Shown: positions 1-9,900 of the stretch, piece by piece
How the letters are laid out: the number at the start of each line of letters is the position of its first letter
How positions within the stretch are numbered: the stretch's first letter is position 1
NCBI GenBank assembly: GCA_035292585.1
Contig: DATDPU010000013.1
Coordinates: forward strand, 181,529-245,528
Length of the DNA: 64,000 nt
Direction: 5' to 3'
Source of the DNA: DASSFZ01 sp035292585
GTDB lineage: Bacteria > Chloroflexota > Anaerolineae > Fen-1058
The notes under the pieces: generated by a model
What the model was told of the DNA's origin: nothing
Databases searched by the model: none
The model's input: only the letters and a program-made list of their open reading frames with translations
Program-made: the position numbers and the translations under genes

Positions 1-1
1 C

Positions 2-100
2 GTGGATTGCGACGCCGACACCATCTTGTTGCGCGTGCACCCGGCAGGCCCGACCTGCCACACCGGCGCGCGCTCGTGCTTCTTCCGCACCCTGGAGTAG
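2..100 (+). CDS. hisI: Phosphoribosyl-AMP cyclohydrolase, C-terminal end (partial)
   Basis: Only the last 32 codons are in the window; the reading frame enters from the left edge and stops with TAG. The residues DCDAD, ILLRV, GPTCHTG and RSCFF are the metal-binding and catalytic tail of HisI, including the C-D-x-D cluster and the downstream Cys that bind Zn and Mg. HisI opens the purine ring of phosphoribosyl-AMP in the third step of histidine synthesis. It is separate from HisE, which follows on the same strand, so this genome does not use the fused HisIE form. It is probably the penultimate gene of a his operon lying to the left. Confidence 0.93.
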   Translation: MDCDADTILLRVHPAGPTCHTGARSCFFRTLE

Positions 101-112
101 CGGGTTAACCCT

Positions 113-180
113 TTACCTGGGTACCTCTTACCTGTTTACCTGCGTACCGGTAAACAAGTAGACAGGTAGCAGGTAGGCAG
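113..180. repeat. 7-8-nt iterated repeat with hairpin between hisI and hisE
   Basis: Iterated TTACCTG-like words run into their own inverted copies (ACCTGTTTACC, then GGTAAACAAG and GACAGGT), so the spacer can fold into a long imperfect hairpin. It belongs to the degenerate heptamer class found throughout this window. Confidence 0.7.
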
Positions 181-220
181 ATACCGACTTCTTCCGCGCT
201 TTCCCGTTCAGGAGATTGCC

Positions 221-514
221 ATGCTGGCTGATCTGTTTTCGATCATCGAGGATCGCAAAGCCCATCCGGTCGAAGGATCGTACACGAACCGATTGTTGAG
301 CAGCGGCGCAGACGAGATTCTCAAGAAGGTAGGCGAAGAGGCGATGGAAGTTATTCTGGCGGCGAAAGGGCAGGGGGGGCGGCGGGTGGTGGAAGAGGTG
401 GCCGATTTGTTTTATCACACGCTGGTGTTGCTCGCCGCCCAGGGCTTGAGCCTGGCCGATGTGGAAGCCGAACTGCGCCGGCGACATGCAGACCACGGCA
501 GACGACACTCATGA
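221..514 (+). CDS. hisE: Phosphoribosyl-ATP pyrophosphatase
   Basis: This 97-residue protein has the length and all-alpha MazG-like pattern of stand-alone HisE. It hydrolyses phosphoribosyl-ATP to phosphoribosyl-AMP and pyrophosphate, the second step of histidine synthesis. Visible family signatures are SYTNRLL near residue 21, the acidic helix EEAMEVILAA near residues 39-48 and EVADLFYHTLVLL near residues 59-71, which supply the E and D metal ligands. The ATG has a CAGGAG ribosome-binding site 6-7 nt upstream. It follows hisI on the same strand and is convergent with leuD; a GC-rich hairpin between them may terminate both. Confidence 0.95.
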   Translation: MLADLFSIIEDRKAHPVEGSYTNRLLSSGADEILKKVGEEAMEVILAAKGQGGRRVVEEVADLFYHTLVLLAAQGLSLADVEAELRRRHADHGRRHS

Positions 515-517
515 TTC

Positions 518-566
518 ACCGCCGAGGCATTTGAAACTTTCTCTGCGCTCTCCGCGCCTCGGCGGT
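518..566. repeat. Inverted repeat ACCGCCGAGGC...GCCTCGGCGGT between convergent hisE and leuD
   Basis: An 11-bp perfect inverted repeat flanks CTCTGCGCTCTCCGC. The same phrase (ACCGC.GAG, CGCAGAG, GCGCGGAG) recurs near 24975, 37227, 44340 and 63888-64000, so this is an interspersed 7-nt-periodic repeat. By position it may also act as a bidirectional terminator, but it has no clear T-run. Confidence 0.7.
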
Positions 567-575
567 AACACTAAA

Positions 576-1172
576 CTACTCTGCCATTACGCTGTCGCGC
601 TCGTACGCCGAGATTTTATCCTCAAGCGTCAACAGGTAACCGAGTTCGTCCACGCCGTTGAGCAGACACGCCCTGGAAAAGCTGTCGATCGGGAAGGTGA
701 CCGCGCGCCCGCCCGGCAGCGTCAAGGTTTGCGCTGCGAGATCGACGGCCAATGTGGCGTCCGGCGCCTCCTCAAGCAGCTCGAATAGATCGGCGTGTGT
801 CGCCGGATCGACGACGATCGGCAGCAGGCCGTTCTTCAGCGCGTTATTGCAAAAGATGTCGGCGAATGAAGTGGAGATGACGGCGCGAAAACCAAAGCCG
901 AGCAGCGCCCACGGCGCATGCTCGCGCGACGAGCCGCAGCCGAAGTTGTCGCCGGCCAGCAGGATCTGCGCGCCTTGCGACTCGGGTTGATTGAGAACAA
1001 AGTCCGGCTGGGGTGAGCCATCGGCGTGGTAGCGCCAGTCGGCGAACAGGTTCGTTCCCAGCCCGGCCTTGTCGGTGACTTTGAGGAACCGCGCCGGGAT
1101 GATCTGGTCAGTGTCGATATTGTTGATGGGGAGTGGGACTGCGCGTGCAGTGAGAGAAGTGAATTGAGCCAT
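576..1172 (-). CDS. leuD: 3-isopropylmalate dehydratase small subunit
   Basis: The 198-residue protein is the swivel-domain subunit of isopropylmalate isomerase and works with LeuC. Family motifs are NNIDTDQIIPARFL near residues 17-30, LLAGDNFGCGSSREHAPWAL near 70-90 and the SFADIFCNNALKNGLLP segment. The ATG (MAQFTSL) was chosen because all conserved sequence starts there; the open frame extends upstream through the repeat region and into leuC, which would be non-homologous. No good Shine-Dalgarno is visible because the upstream bases are heptamer repeat. It is the last gene of the ilv-leu operon. Confidence 0.95.
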   Translation of the reverse strand: MAQFTSLTARAVPLPINNIDTDQIIPARFLKVTDKAGLGTNLFADWRYHADGSPQPDFVLNQPESQGAQILLAGDNFGCGSSREHAPWALLGFGFRAVISTSFADIFCNNALKNGLLPIVVDPATHADLFELLEEAPDATLAVDLAAQTLTLPGGRAVTFPIDSFSRACLLNGVDELGYLLTLEDKISAYERDSVMAE

Positions 1173-1173
1173 A

Positions 1174-1270
1174 ATCAATTTCTGATTTTGGATTTCTGAC
1201 ACTTGCACCGCGCTTGCGCGTAGCGCAAGTGCAGGTGTTGTTGATTGAAAATCAGAAATCCTCAATCCAA
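1174..1270. repeat. Heptamer repeats flanking a palindrome between leuC and leuD
   Basis: Two inverted AATCAGAAATC-type arrays bracket a palindrome built on CACTTGC...GCGTAGCGCAAGTGC at 1199-1236, which recurs at about 63907-63938. The outer arms pair with each other, giving one long hairpin. The right end forms the last codons of leuC. Confidence 0.75.
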
Positions 1271-2692
1271 AATAAACTGTCGGGCATCGGTGATCTTGCC
1301 GGTGAGCGCGGTGGCAGCGGCGGTCAATGGGCTGGCGAGAAACGTCCGGCCGCCCTTGCCCTGCCGTCCTTCGAAATTGCGATTGCTCGTGCTCACCGCG
1401 TACTGTCCCGGCTCGAGCTGATCCCCGTTCATGGCGATGCACATGCTGCAGCCCGCCTCGCGCCATTCCGCGCCGGCCTGTTTGAACACCCGATCCAGGC
1501 CCTCGGCCTCGGCCTGCTTCTTGATCTGCTGCGAGCCGGGCACCACCAGCACACGCAGGTTCGGCGCAACCTGGCGATCCTTGAGCAGCGCGGCGGCGAG
1601 GCGCAAGTCAGATATACGCGAGTTGGTACAGCTGCCGATGAAGACGACGTCCACCGGCCGACCCAACAGCGATTCACCCGGCTGCAAGTCCATGTAGCGC
1701 AGCGCCTTGTCGAGCGCGGATTTCTGATCGGCGTTGCGCAAGCGATCGGGATCGGGAACCCGACCCGTAATCGGCATGCCCATACCGGGATTCGTGCCGT
1801 AGGTGATCATCGGTTCGAGCGTAGCGGCATCCAGCGTCACCGTTTTGTCGTAGGCCGCGCCTTCGTCCGTTAGCAACTGTCGCCAGCGCGCCACGGCTCG
1901 ATCCCAGTCCTCAGCTTTGGGCGCGAACTCACGTCCGGCCAGATACTCGAATGTCGTCTCGTCGGGCGCGATCATCCCGGCGCGCGCACCGCCTTCGATC
2001 GACATGTTGCACACGGTCATGCGCTGTTCCATGTTGAGCGCGCGGATCGCCGGGCCGGTGTACTCGAACACGTGGCCGGTGCCGCCGCCCACGCCGATCT
2101 GCGCGATCAGCGCGAGGATGATGTCTTTGGCCGACACGCCGGGGCGCAGCCGACCTTCCACGCGCACTTCGAACGTTTTCGGCTGGCGTTGGAGCAGACA
2201 CTGCGTGGCCAGCACGTGTTCGACTTCGCTGGTGCCGATGCCGAAGGCCAGCGCGCCGAACGCGCCGTGCGTCGCGGTGTGGCTGTCGCCGCACACGATC
2301 GTCCGGCCTGGTTGGGTGAGGCCGAGCTCCGGCCCGATCACGTGGACGATGCCTTGATGCGGGCTGCCCAACCCGTGCAGCGGGATGCCGAACTCGCGGC
2401 AGTTCTCTTCGAGTTGCCTGATCTGCTTACGCGAGAGCTCATCGGCGAAGGCCAGGCGGCTGGTCGGATCGCCCGCGGTGATCTGCGTTGGAATCGAGTG
2501 ATCGACCGTGGCAAGCGTTTTATCCGGGCGACGAACCTGCACGCCGCGCGCCCGAAGCCCGGTGAACGCTTGCGGCGAGGTGACCTCGTGGATCAGGTGC
2601 AAGTCGACGTACAGCACCGCCGGAGAGTCGCTCTCCTGCGCCACGAGATGGGCGTTCCAGATTTTGTGAAACAGGGTGAAGGGTTGGGCCAT
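1262..2692 (-). CDS. leuC: 3-isopropylmalate dehydratase large subunit
   Basis: The 476-residue aconitase-family protein dehydrates and rehydrates isopropylmalate with LeuD. It shows the 4Fe-4S cysteines in the VFIGSCTNSR and CSMCIAMNGD segments and the substrate motifs CGDSHTATHGAFGALAFGIGTSE and NMSIEGGARAGMIAPDETT. Start at MAQPFTLFHKIWNAH, the usual N-terminus; upstream in-frame codons are arginine-rich and non-homologous. It lies 7 nt downstream of a 60-aa ORF and upstream of leuD. The last codons (FILD) come from repeat sequence. Confidence 0.96.
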   Translation of the reverse strand: MAQPFTLFHKIWNAHLVAQESDSPAVLYVDLHLIHEVTSPQAFTGLRARGVQVRRPDKTLATVDHSIPTQITAGDPTSRLAFADELSRKQIRQLEENCREFGIPLHGLGSPHQGIVHVIGPELGLTQPGRTIVCGDSHTATHGAFGALAFGIGTSEVEHVLATQCLLQRQPKTFEVRVEGRLRPGVSAKDIILALIAQIGVGGGTGHVFEYTGPAIRALNMEQRMTVCNMSIEGGARAGMIAPDETTFEYLAGREFAPKAEDWDRAVARWRQLLTDEGAAYDKTVTLDAATLEPMITYGTNPGMGMPITGRVPDPDRLRNADQKSALDKALRYMDLQPGESLLGRPVDVVFIGSCTNSRISDLRLAAALLKDRQVAPNLRVLVVPGSQQIKKQAEAEGLDRVFKQAGAEWREAGCSMCIAMNGDQLEPGQYAVSTSNRNFEGRQGKGGRTFLASPLTAAATALTGKITDARQFILD

Positions 2693-2699
2693 AATTGCG

Positions 2700-2882
2700 T
2701 TAGCGCGGCGTCGACGCTGGCGTGAGAGCCGGCGTCTCATTCTCCCAGGTGTTTGTCGTGAGCCGGTGGGTGGCCGCCAAGAGCTCGGTCAAGTCCCAGC
2801 CGCCGGGCATCGTTCTCGGTTCCGGGAAAGGTTCGAAGGGATTGGCTCGCGGATCAGTGGATGGCTCGGTCGGGGTTGTCAT
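2700..2882 (-). CDS. Small hypothetical protein inside the leu operon (60 aa)
   Basis: A 60-residue frame begins with ATG behind a strong AAAGGAG Shine-Dalgarno seven bases upstream, one of the best ribosome-binding sites in the operon, and ends 7 nt before leuC. The product starts MTTPTEPSTDPRANPFEPFP, is rich in Pro and Thr and has a short helix-like centre (GGWDLTELLAATHRL). There is no membrane segment and I recognise no family. Its placement between leuA and leuC suggests co-translation with the isomerase; a role as an assembly or stability factor would be speculation. Confidence 0.6.
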   Translation of the reverse strand: MTTPTEPSTDPRANPFEPFPEPRTMPGGWDLTELLAATHRLTTNTWENETPALTPASTPR

Positions 2883-2907
2883 CGTTGTTCTCCTTTGGCG
2901 GACATCC

Positions 2908-4551
2908 CTATGCCCGCCGCAGCGCATGGGGATGCGCTGCTTCCTGTTGGGAAGCCTGATCGGGCTGGTCGTATTGCCCGGTTGCGATCAGCAGTTTGTT
3001 CAGCGCACCCAGATACGCCTTGGCGCTGGCGACGATGATGTCTGTTTCCGCGCCATGCCCGCCGAAGCTGCGCACGTGTTCGGTGTCGCTCTGCGGATCG
3101 AGCTGGCGCGCGCCGTTTTTGCTCTGGATGCGGACCGTCACTTCGCCCAGCGCGTCGATGCCTTCGGTGATGGCGTGCACGGAAAATTCGAGCAGCGTGA
3201 TCGGAGCCTGCACGATGGCGTCGATCGCTTTGTAAGTCGCATCGACCGGGCCGGTGCCGATCGCCGCGTGCGTATGAACCTGACCATCCGGCCCGCACAG
3301 GCGCACCGTCGCGGTCGGCATGCCCATCGTGCCGCACACCACTTGCAGCCCGTCGAGCGTGAACACCTCGCGCGGTTGATAAAACTCGTCGGCCACCAAC
3401 GCTTCGAGATCGGCGTCATTGATCGTCTTCTTCTTGTCGGCCAATGTCTTGAAGCGTTCGAAGGCTTTATCCAGTTCAACTTCGTTCAAGGCAAAGCCGA
3501 GTTCCGACAGCCGCACCTTGAGCGCGTGGCGGCCGCTATGCTTGCCCAAGATCAGCCGCGTCCGCGTCACGCCCACCGCTTCGGGGCGCATGATCTCGTA
3601 GGTCTGGTGGTGCTTCAACATGCCGTCCTGGTGAATACCGGCCTCGTGCGCGAAGGCGTTCGCGCCGACGATGGCTTTGTTGGGCGGGACGACGATGCCG
3701 GTGTAGTTGCTCACCAGTTTGCTGGCGCGCGCGAGTTGGGTGGTATCGATGCCGGTGACGAGGTTGAAGATCGGGCGGCGCGTGTGCAGCGCCATTACCA
3801 CCTCTTCCAACGAGGTGTTGCCGGCGCGTTCGCCGATCCCGTTGATGGTGACCTCGGCCTGGCGCGCGCCGGCGGCGATGCCTGCCAGCGTGTTCGCCGT
3901 CGCCAGGCCCAGATCGTCGTGGCAGTGCACCGACACGATGCAGTTGTCGATCCCCGGCGTGTGCTTGAGGATGCCGGCGATCAGCGCCCCGAATTCGTCG
4001 GGCGTGGTGTAGCCCACCGTGTCGGGAATGTTGAGCGTGGTCGCGCCGGCCTTGATCGCCTCGCCGAGCACAAGATACAGGAACTCCGGATCGCTGCGAC
4101 CGGCGTCTTCCGGGCTAAACTCGATGTCGTCACACAACCCGCGCGCGTAGCCCACCATCTCGACCACCCGATCCACCACCTGCTCGCGATCCATCTTGAG
4201 CTTGTACTGCATGTGAATCTCAGAGGTGGCGAGGAAGGTGTGAATTCGCGGCCGGGCTGCTTGCCGCACCGCCTCCCAGGCTTTGTCGATGTCGAGCTTG
4301 GAGGCGCGCGCCAGGCCGCAGATGGTGGGCACGCGAGCGCCGCTGGCGGAATTGCCCACTTCGATCGCGATTTGGCGCACCGCTTCCAGGTCATCCGGCG
4401 AGGCCGCCGGGAAACCGGCTTCGATGATATCGACGCCGAGCCGGGCCAGCGCCCGCGCCACTTCCAGCTTCTCGGCCGAGGTCATCGTCGCGCCGGGCGA
4501 TTGCTCGCCATCGCGCAAGGTGGTATCGAAGATGCGAACGTAGTTGTCCAT
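2908..4551 (-). CDS. leuA: 2-isopropylmalate synthase
   Basis: The 547-residue protein condenses acetyl-CoA with 2-ketoisovalerate, the committed step of leucine synthesis. The DRE-TIM catalytic barrel starts at once (VRIFDTTLRDGEQSPGAT, residues 5-22), followed by the SVHCHDDLGLATANTL metal-binding His motif and NGIGERAGNTSLEE. The C-terminal allosteric LeuA-dimer domain (about residues 390-515, with VRIQSKNG and GADTDIIV-like strands) is present, so leucine feedback is likely. The tail after residue 520 is Gln/Ala/His-rich and variable. It follows ilvC in the minus-strand operon. Confidence 0.96.
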   Translation of the reverse strand: MDNYVRIFDTTLRDGEQSPGATMTSAEKLEVARALARLGVDIIEAGFPAASPDDLEAVRQIAIEVGNSASGARVPTICGLARASKLDIDKAWEAVRQAARPRIHTFLATSEIHMQYKLKMDREQVVDRVVEMVGYARGLCDDIEFSPEDAGRSDPEFLYLVLGEAIKAGATTLNIPDTVGYTTPDEFGALIAGILKHTPGIDNCIVSVHCHDDLGLATANTLAGIAAGARQAEVTINGIGERAGNTSLEEVVMALHTRRPIFNLVTGIDTTQLARASKLVSNYTGIVVPPNKAIVGANAFAHEAGIHQDGMLKHHQTYEIMRPEAVGVTRTRLILGKHSGRHALKVRLSELGFALNEVELDKAFERFKTLADKKKTINDADLEALVADEFYQPREVFTLDGLQVVCGTMGMPTATVRLCGPDGQVHTHAAIGTGPVDATYKAIDAIVQAPITLLEFSVHAITEGIDALGEVTVRIQSKNGARQLDPQSDTEHVRSFGGHGAETDIIVASAKAYLGALNKLLIATGQYDQPDQASQQEAAHPHALRRA

Positions 4552-4555
4552 AGTG

Positions 4556-4616
4556 CTAAGTGATATGTGATGCGTGAAACGTGATCACGTAATCACGTAA
4601 TCACGTATCACGTTTT
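4556..4616. repeat. Iterated ATCACGT/ACGTGAT spacer between ilvC and leuA
   Basis: Tandem 7-8-nt words (GATGCGTGAAACGTGAT, then ATCACGTA repeated) are mutually inverted, so the spacer folds as AAACGTGAT against ATCACGTTT. It is the same architecture as the other junctions with a different base word. Confidence 0.75.
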
Positions 4617-5628
4617 ACTCCCCTGGTTTGATAGTCACCGGATTGAGGAAGGGCATCATCGCGCGCAGCTCCGCGCCCACTTTTTCGATCGGCTGCTCCT
4701 GCTCGCGGCGGCGCATCTCGTTGAACCATGGCCGGCCGGCCTCGTTCTCGGCGATCCACTTGCGCGCATACGTGCCGTCCTGAATCTCGCTCAGCATCTT
4801 CTTCATCTCACCGAGCGTTTCCTCGTTGATCAGGCGCGCGCCGCCGGTGTAATCGCCGTGCTCGGCCGTGTCGCTGACCGAATAGCGCATGTAGTTCAGG
4901 CCGCCTCGATACATCAGGTCTACGATCAACTTCATCTCGTGCATGCATTCGAAGTAGGCCACTTCGGGTTGATAACCGGCCTTCACCAGCGTCTCAAAGC
5001 CGGCTTTGATCAGCGCGCTGACGCCGCCGCATAGCACGGCCTGCTCGCCGAACAGATCGGTCTCAGTCTCCTCGGCGAAGGTCGTCTCGATCACGCCCGC
5101 GCGGGCCACGCCCAACGCGTGCGCGTACGACAGCGCCAGCGCTTTCGCCTGTCCAGTAGCATCCTGGTGCACGGCGAGGAGCGCGGGCGTGCCGCCGCCT
5201 TCGAGGAAGACCTCGCGCACGCGATGTCCCGGCGCTTTCGGCGCGATCATCGTCACGTCCACATCGGCGGGTGGGGTGATCGTCCCGAATCGAATGTTGA
5301 ACCCGTGCCCGAACATCAGCATCTTGCCCGCGCTCAGATGCGCGGCGATCGATTCGGCGTAGATTTTGGGCTGCGCCGTGTCGGGCGCCAGGATCATGAT
5401 CACGTCGCCCCACTGCGCCGCTTCGGCCACCGAGGTCACCGTCAGACCGGCTGCTTCCGCCTTTGCTTTCGACTTGCTACCCTCGGCCAACCCGACTCGC
5501 ACCGCTACGCCGCTGTCTCTCAAATTGAGCGAGTGCGCATGCCCCTGTGAACCATAGCCGACGACGGCTACTTTCTTAGCCCGGATAAGTTCGGGGTCTG
5601 CATCTTTGTCGTAATAAACGGTTGCCAT
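4615..5628 (-). CDS. ilvC: Ketol-acid reductoisomerase (class I)
   Basis: At 337 residues it matches short-form class I KARI, which isomerises and reduces acetolactate or acetohydroxybutyrate using NADPH. The Rossmann motif VAVVGYGSQGHAHSLNLRDSG is near residues 19-39, and DLFGEQAVLCGG and the C-terminal SDTAEHGDY segment carry metal and substrate residues. Start at MATVYYDKDAD has a GGAGG box four bases upstream; the longer frame upstream is heptamer repeat. It sits between ilvN and leuA in the operon. Confidence 0.97.
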   Translation of the reverse strand: MATVYYDKDADPELIRAKKVAVVGYGSQGHAHSLNLRDSGVAVRVGLAEGSKSKAKAEAAGLTVTSVAEAAQWGDVIMILAPDTAQPKIYAESIAAHLSAGKMLMFGHGFNIRFGTITPPADVDVTMIAPKAPGHRVREVFLEGGGTPALLAVHQDATGQAKALALSYAHALGVARAGVIETTFAEETETDLFGEQAVLCGGVSALIKAGFETLVKAGYQPEVAYFECMHEMKLIVDLMYRGGLNYMRYSVSDTAEHGDYTGGARLINEETLGEMKKMLSEIQDGTYARKWIAENEAGRPWFNEMRRREQEQPIEKVGAELRAMMPFLNPVTIKPGE

Positions 5629-5635
5629 CCATCCT

Positions 5636-5702
5636 CCAATTGGGATTGTGGATTTTGGATTGCTGATTGAGGAGCGGAAATCATCAATCCGCAATTCTCA
5701 AG
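5636..5702. repeat. Heptamer array between ilvN and ilvC, entering the ilvN 3' end
   Basis: GGATTGTGGATTTTGGATTGCTGATTG on one side and ATCATCAATCCGCAATTCTC on the other form an inverted pair. The array encodes the final residues (LRIAD) of IlvN. Confidence 0.7.
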
Positions 5703-6181
5703 GCTTGATCGCCGCGCGCCATAGCCACCTGACCGGTGCGCACCATCTCGACCATGCCCAGCGGCTCCAACCGTCCGATCACGCGATCGACGTGCTCCGG
5801 CTCGCCGGTGATCTCGACGGTCATCGTCTGATCGCCGGTATCGACGACGTGGGCGCGGGTTTCATCGACCACGCGCAGCACGCTCGCGCGCGCCTCGCCG
5901 GCCGCCTGCACCTTGATCAGCGCCAGGTCGCGGCTCAACGTGGGGCGGTCGGCCACGTCCTCCACCTGGATCACGTTGACGAGTTTATACAGATGCGCGA
6001 GGAGGCGTTGCGCGCTGGTCGGATCGGCGTCGAGCACGATCGTCATGCGCGAGACGCCGGGGCGCTCGGTGTGCCCGACCGTCAACGACTCGATGTTGAA
6101 TGCGCGCCGCCGGAAGAGCGTGGTCACTCGATTGAGGACGCCGGGTTTGTCTTCGACTAAAGCGATAAAGGTGTGACGCAT
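5684..6181 (-). CDS. ilvN: Acetolactate synthase small (regulatory) subunit
   Basis: The 165-residue protein has the N-terminal ACT domain (MRHTFIALVEDKPGVLNRV, then RRRAFNIESLTVGHTE) that binds valine, and the C-terminal ALS_ss domain (RELALIKV-like segment at about residues 82-90). It confers feedback inhibition on IlvB. ATG is preceded by GGAG five bases upstream. The last residues are repeat-derived. It is encoded directly after ilvB. Confidence 0.95.
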   Translation of the reverse strand: MRHTFIALVEDKPGVLNRVTTLFRRRAFNIESLTVGHTERPGVSRMTIVLDADPTSAQRLLAHLYKLVNVIQVEDVADRPTLSRDLALIKVQAAGEARASVLRVVDETRAHVVDTGDQTMTVEITGEPEHVDRVIGRLEPLGMVEMVRTGQVAMARGDQALRIAD

Positions 6182-6185
6182 CTCA

Positions 6186-6244
6186 TCTCCAGTTATCAGT
6201 TGCCAGTGATCAGTCACCAGTTGCCACTTACTGTTCCCTGTTCA

Positions 6245-6250
<6 letters not shown>
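6186..6250. repeat. Heptamer array between ilvB and ilvN (CAGTTGC, CAGTGAT words)
   Basis: Tandem words such as CAGTTATCAGTTGCCAGTGATCAGTCACCAGTTGCC turn into TTACTGTTCCCTGTTCACTATTCAC, the TCACTGT family. It is a member of the 7-nt-period class. Confidence 0.65.
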
Positions 6251-7957
<1,707 letters not shown>

Positions 7958-7973
7958 CGTTCCTCCTGTCACC

Positions 7974-8026
7974 CATTACCAATCACCAATCTCCAGTGAT
8001 TGGTGATTCGAGATTAGAGATTAAAC
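7974..8026. repeat. Heptamer array between ilvD and ilvB (CCAATCA words)
   Basis: CCAATCACCAATCTCCAGTGATTGGTGATT is tandem 7-mers followed by their inverted copies and forms a hairpin. Confidence 0.75.
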
Positions 8027-9688
8027 AGTAACCGCCCCTAACGCCGCCGACGAGACCAATCGCGCATACTTCGCCATCACGCCGGTCTTGTAGTGCGGTT
8101 CGGGTGGTTGCCAATCTTTCATACGCGACTCGATCTCGTCGTCGCTGAGCGCCACGTCGAGCCGGCGCGCGTCGATATCGAACGTCACTTGATCGCCGTC
8201 GCGCAGCGCCGCGATCGGGCCGCCGTTTGCAGCCTCCGGCGCGACGTGTCCTGCCATCAGGCCGTGGGTCGCGCCGGAAAAACGGCCATCGGTGAGCAGC
8301 GCGACCGAATCGCCCAGCCCGGCCCCGACCAGCGCCGCCGTCACGCCCAACATCTCGCGCATGCCGGGGCCGCCCTTTGGCCCTTCGTAACGAATCACGA
8401 CGACATCGTTGGGTTGGATGCGGCCGTTCTGCACCGCGTCGAATGCCGCCTCTTCGCTATCGAACACGCGCGCCGGGCCGCGATGTGTGAGCTGGTTGTG
8501 GCCGGCGATCTTCACCACGCAGCCTTCGGGCGCGAGATTGCCTTTGAGGATGACCAGACCGCCGTTGCGCTTGATCGGATCGGCGAGTGGGCGGACAACT
8601 TCCTGGCCGGACGTCTCGATCGCCTGTTGCGCTTCTTCGGCGATGGTCTTGCCGGTCACCGTGATCGCATCGGCGTGCAGGTAGCCGCCTTCCAGCAGGC
8701 GCTGCGCGACCAGTTGGATGCCGCCGGCGGCATAGAGATCGGTCGCCACGAAGCGGCCGCCCGGTTTGAGATCGGCCAGGAGCGGCGTGCGCGCGCTGAT
8801 CCGATCGAAGTCGTCGATGTCCAGCGGCACGCCGACTTCGCGCGCGATCGCCAACAGGTGCAGCACGGCGTTGGTCGATCCGCCGGTTGCGGCGACCGAG
8901 GCGATCGCATTTTCGATCGCGTCGCGGGTGAGGATGTGCGAGGGGCGCAGGTCGCGCCGGAGCAGTTCCATCACCAACTGCCCGGCGGCAAAGGCCGCCT
9001 GATCTTTCGCGTCCACCATCGCCGGGATGCCGTTGCTGCCCATCGGGGAGATGCCGAGGAACTCCAAGACGGTCGACATGGTGTTGGCGGTGAACTGACC
9101 GCCGCACGCGCCTGCGCCGGGGCAGGCCGCATCTTCGATCGCCGTGAGCTGCGTCTCGGTGATTTTGCCGCGCCCGTACGCGCCGACCGCTTCGAACACA
9201 TCCTGGATCGTGAGCGCCCGTTCTTGATAAGCGCCGGGCGCGATCGAGCCGCCGTACAACGCCAGGCCGGGGATGTCGAGCCGCGCCAGCGCCATCACGA
9301 CGCCGGGGTTCGTTTTATCGCAGCCCGAAATGCACACCAGCGCGTCGAAGTGGTTGCCGCGCGCGACGAGCTCGATCGAATCGGCGATGACCTCGCGGCT
9401 GATGAGCGAGGTCTTCATGCCCTCCGCGCCCATCGTGATGCCATCAGAGATCGAGACGGTGTTGAACTCCAGCGGCGTGCCGCCGGCGGCGCGGATACCT
9501 TCTTTCACCTTCGCGGCCAGCCGCCGCAGGTGGAAGTTGCACGGCCCAATTTCGATCCAGGTGTTGGCGACCCCGACCAGCGGTTTACGCAGATCATCGT
9601 CGCTGAACCCGACGGCCTTGAGCATCGAGCGTGCGGGCGCGCGGCTGGGGCCATCGGTGATTGCTCGGCTGTTTCGCTTGATGTCCAT
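8021..9688 (-). CDS. ilvD: Dihydroxy-acid dehydratase
   Basis: The 555-residue Fe-S enzyme converts dihydroxyisovalerate and dihydroxymethylvalerate to 2-oxo acids. Conserved features are SDGITMGAEGMKTSLISREVIADS near residue 80-105, CISGCDKTNPG (Fe-S Cys), PGAGACGGQFTANTMS (second Cys) and the C-terminal TDGRFSGATHG motif. Start MDIKRNSRAITDG was chosen by homology; the upstream bases are heptamer repeat and provide only a weak ribosome-binding site. It is the first enzyme gene after the ilv leader/attenuator. Confidence 0.97.
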   Translation of the reverse strand: MDIKRNSRAITDGPSRAPARSMLKAVGFSDDDLRKPLVGVANTWIEIGPCNFHLRRLAAKVKEGIRAAGGTPLEFNTVSISDGITMGAEGMKTSLISREVIADSIELVARGNHFDALVCISGCDKTNPGVVMALARLDIPGLALYGGSIAPGAYQERALTIQDVFEAVGAYGRGKITETQLTAIEDAACPGAGACGGQFTANTMSTVLEFLGISPMGSNGIPAMVDAKDQAAFAAGQLVMELLRRDLRPSHILTRDAIENAIASVAATGGSTNAVLHLLAIAREVGVPLDIDDFDRISARTPLLADLKPGGRFVATDLYAAGGIQLVAQRLLEGGYLHADAITVTGKTIAEEAQQAIETSGQEVVRPLADPIKRNGGLVILKGNLAPEGCVVKIAGHNQLTHRGPARVFDSEEAAFDAVQNGRIQPNDVVVIRYEGPKGGPGMREMLGVTAALVGAGLGDSVALLTDGRFSGATHGLMAGHVAPEAANGGPIAALRDGDQVTFDIDARRLDVALSDDEIESRMKDWQPPEPHYKTGVMAKYARLVSSAALGAVTV

Positions 9689-9689
9689 T

Positions 9690-9749
9690 TTTGATTGATG
9701 GTCTAACTCAGTCGCAATCCGCAATCAGAAATCCAAAATCGGCAATCGG
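9690..9749. repeat. Heptamer array upstream of ilvD
   Basis: CAATCCGCAATCAGAAATCCAAAATCGGCAATCGG-type tandem 7-mers lie directly between the ilvD start and the MITE-like element. Confidence 0.7.
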
Positions 9750-9900
9750 CTAGTGCTTCGACAACTTGAAGTTGCATAGTTCCTGCCGCATGACCGCCGC
9801 CTTTCACTGCCTTCTTAAAGAGGGCGGCGGCCAGCACTGCGGCGGACGGCAGTGCAACTGCCGTCCCAACCCCGCAAAATTAAGTGGTCGGGGTACTAGT
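9750..9900. mobile_element. MITE-like non-autonomous element, copy 1
   Basis: This 151-bp element begins CTAGTGCTTCGACAACTT and ends with AAGTGGTCGGGGTACTAG, which as reverse complement gives CTAGTACCCCGACCACTT: an imperfect 18-bp terminal inverted repeat. A near-identical copy lies at 43217-43368. Inside are a perfect GACGGCAGTGCAACTGCCGTC-type palindrome and GC-rich CCGCCGC/GGCGGCGG arms. There is no reading frame, so any transposase would act in trans. CTAG at both ends could be the target duplication. Its right end supplies the stop codon of the adjacent 55-aa ORF. Confidence 0.75.

Noticed and set aside
2722..4563. Long plus-strand open frame (613 codons) over leuA
   Set aside because: It is the antisense shadow of a clearly recognisable leuA; it has no family motifs and its composition is Arg/His/Asp-rich as expected for a shadow in GC-rich DNA. 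The same applies to plus-strand frames over ilvB (6173-7933), ilvD (8093-9694), arlI (46849-48546) and the MCP (58924-60243).
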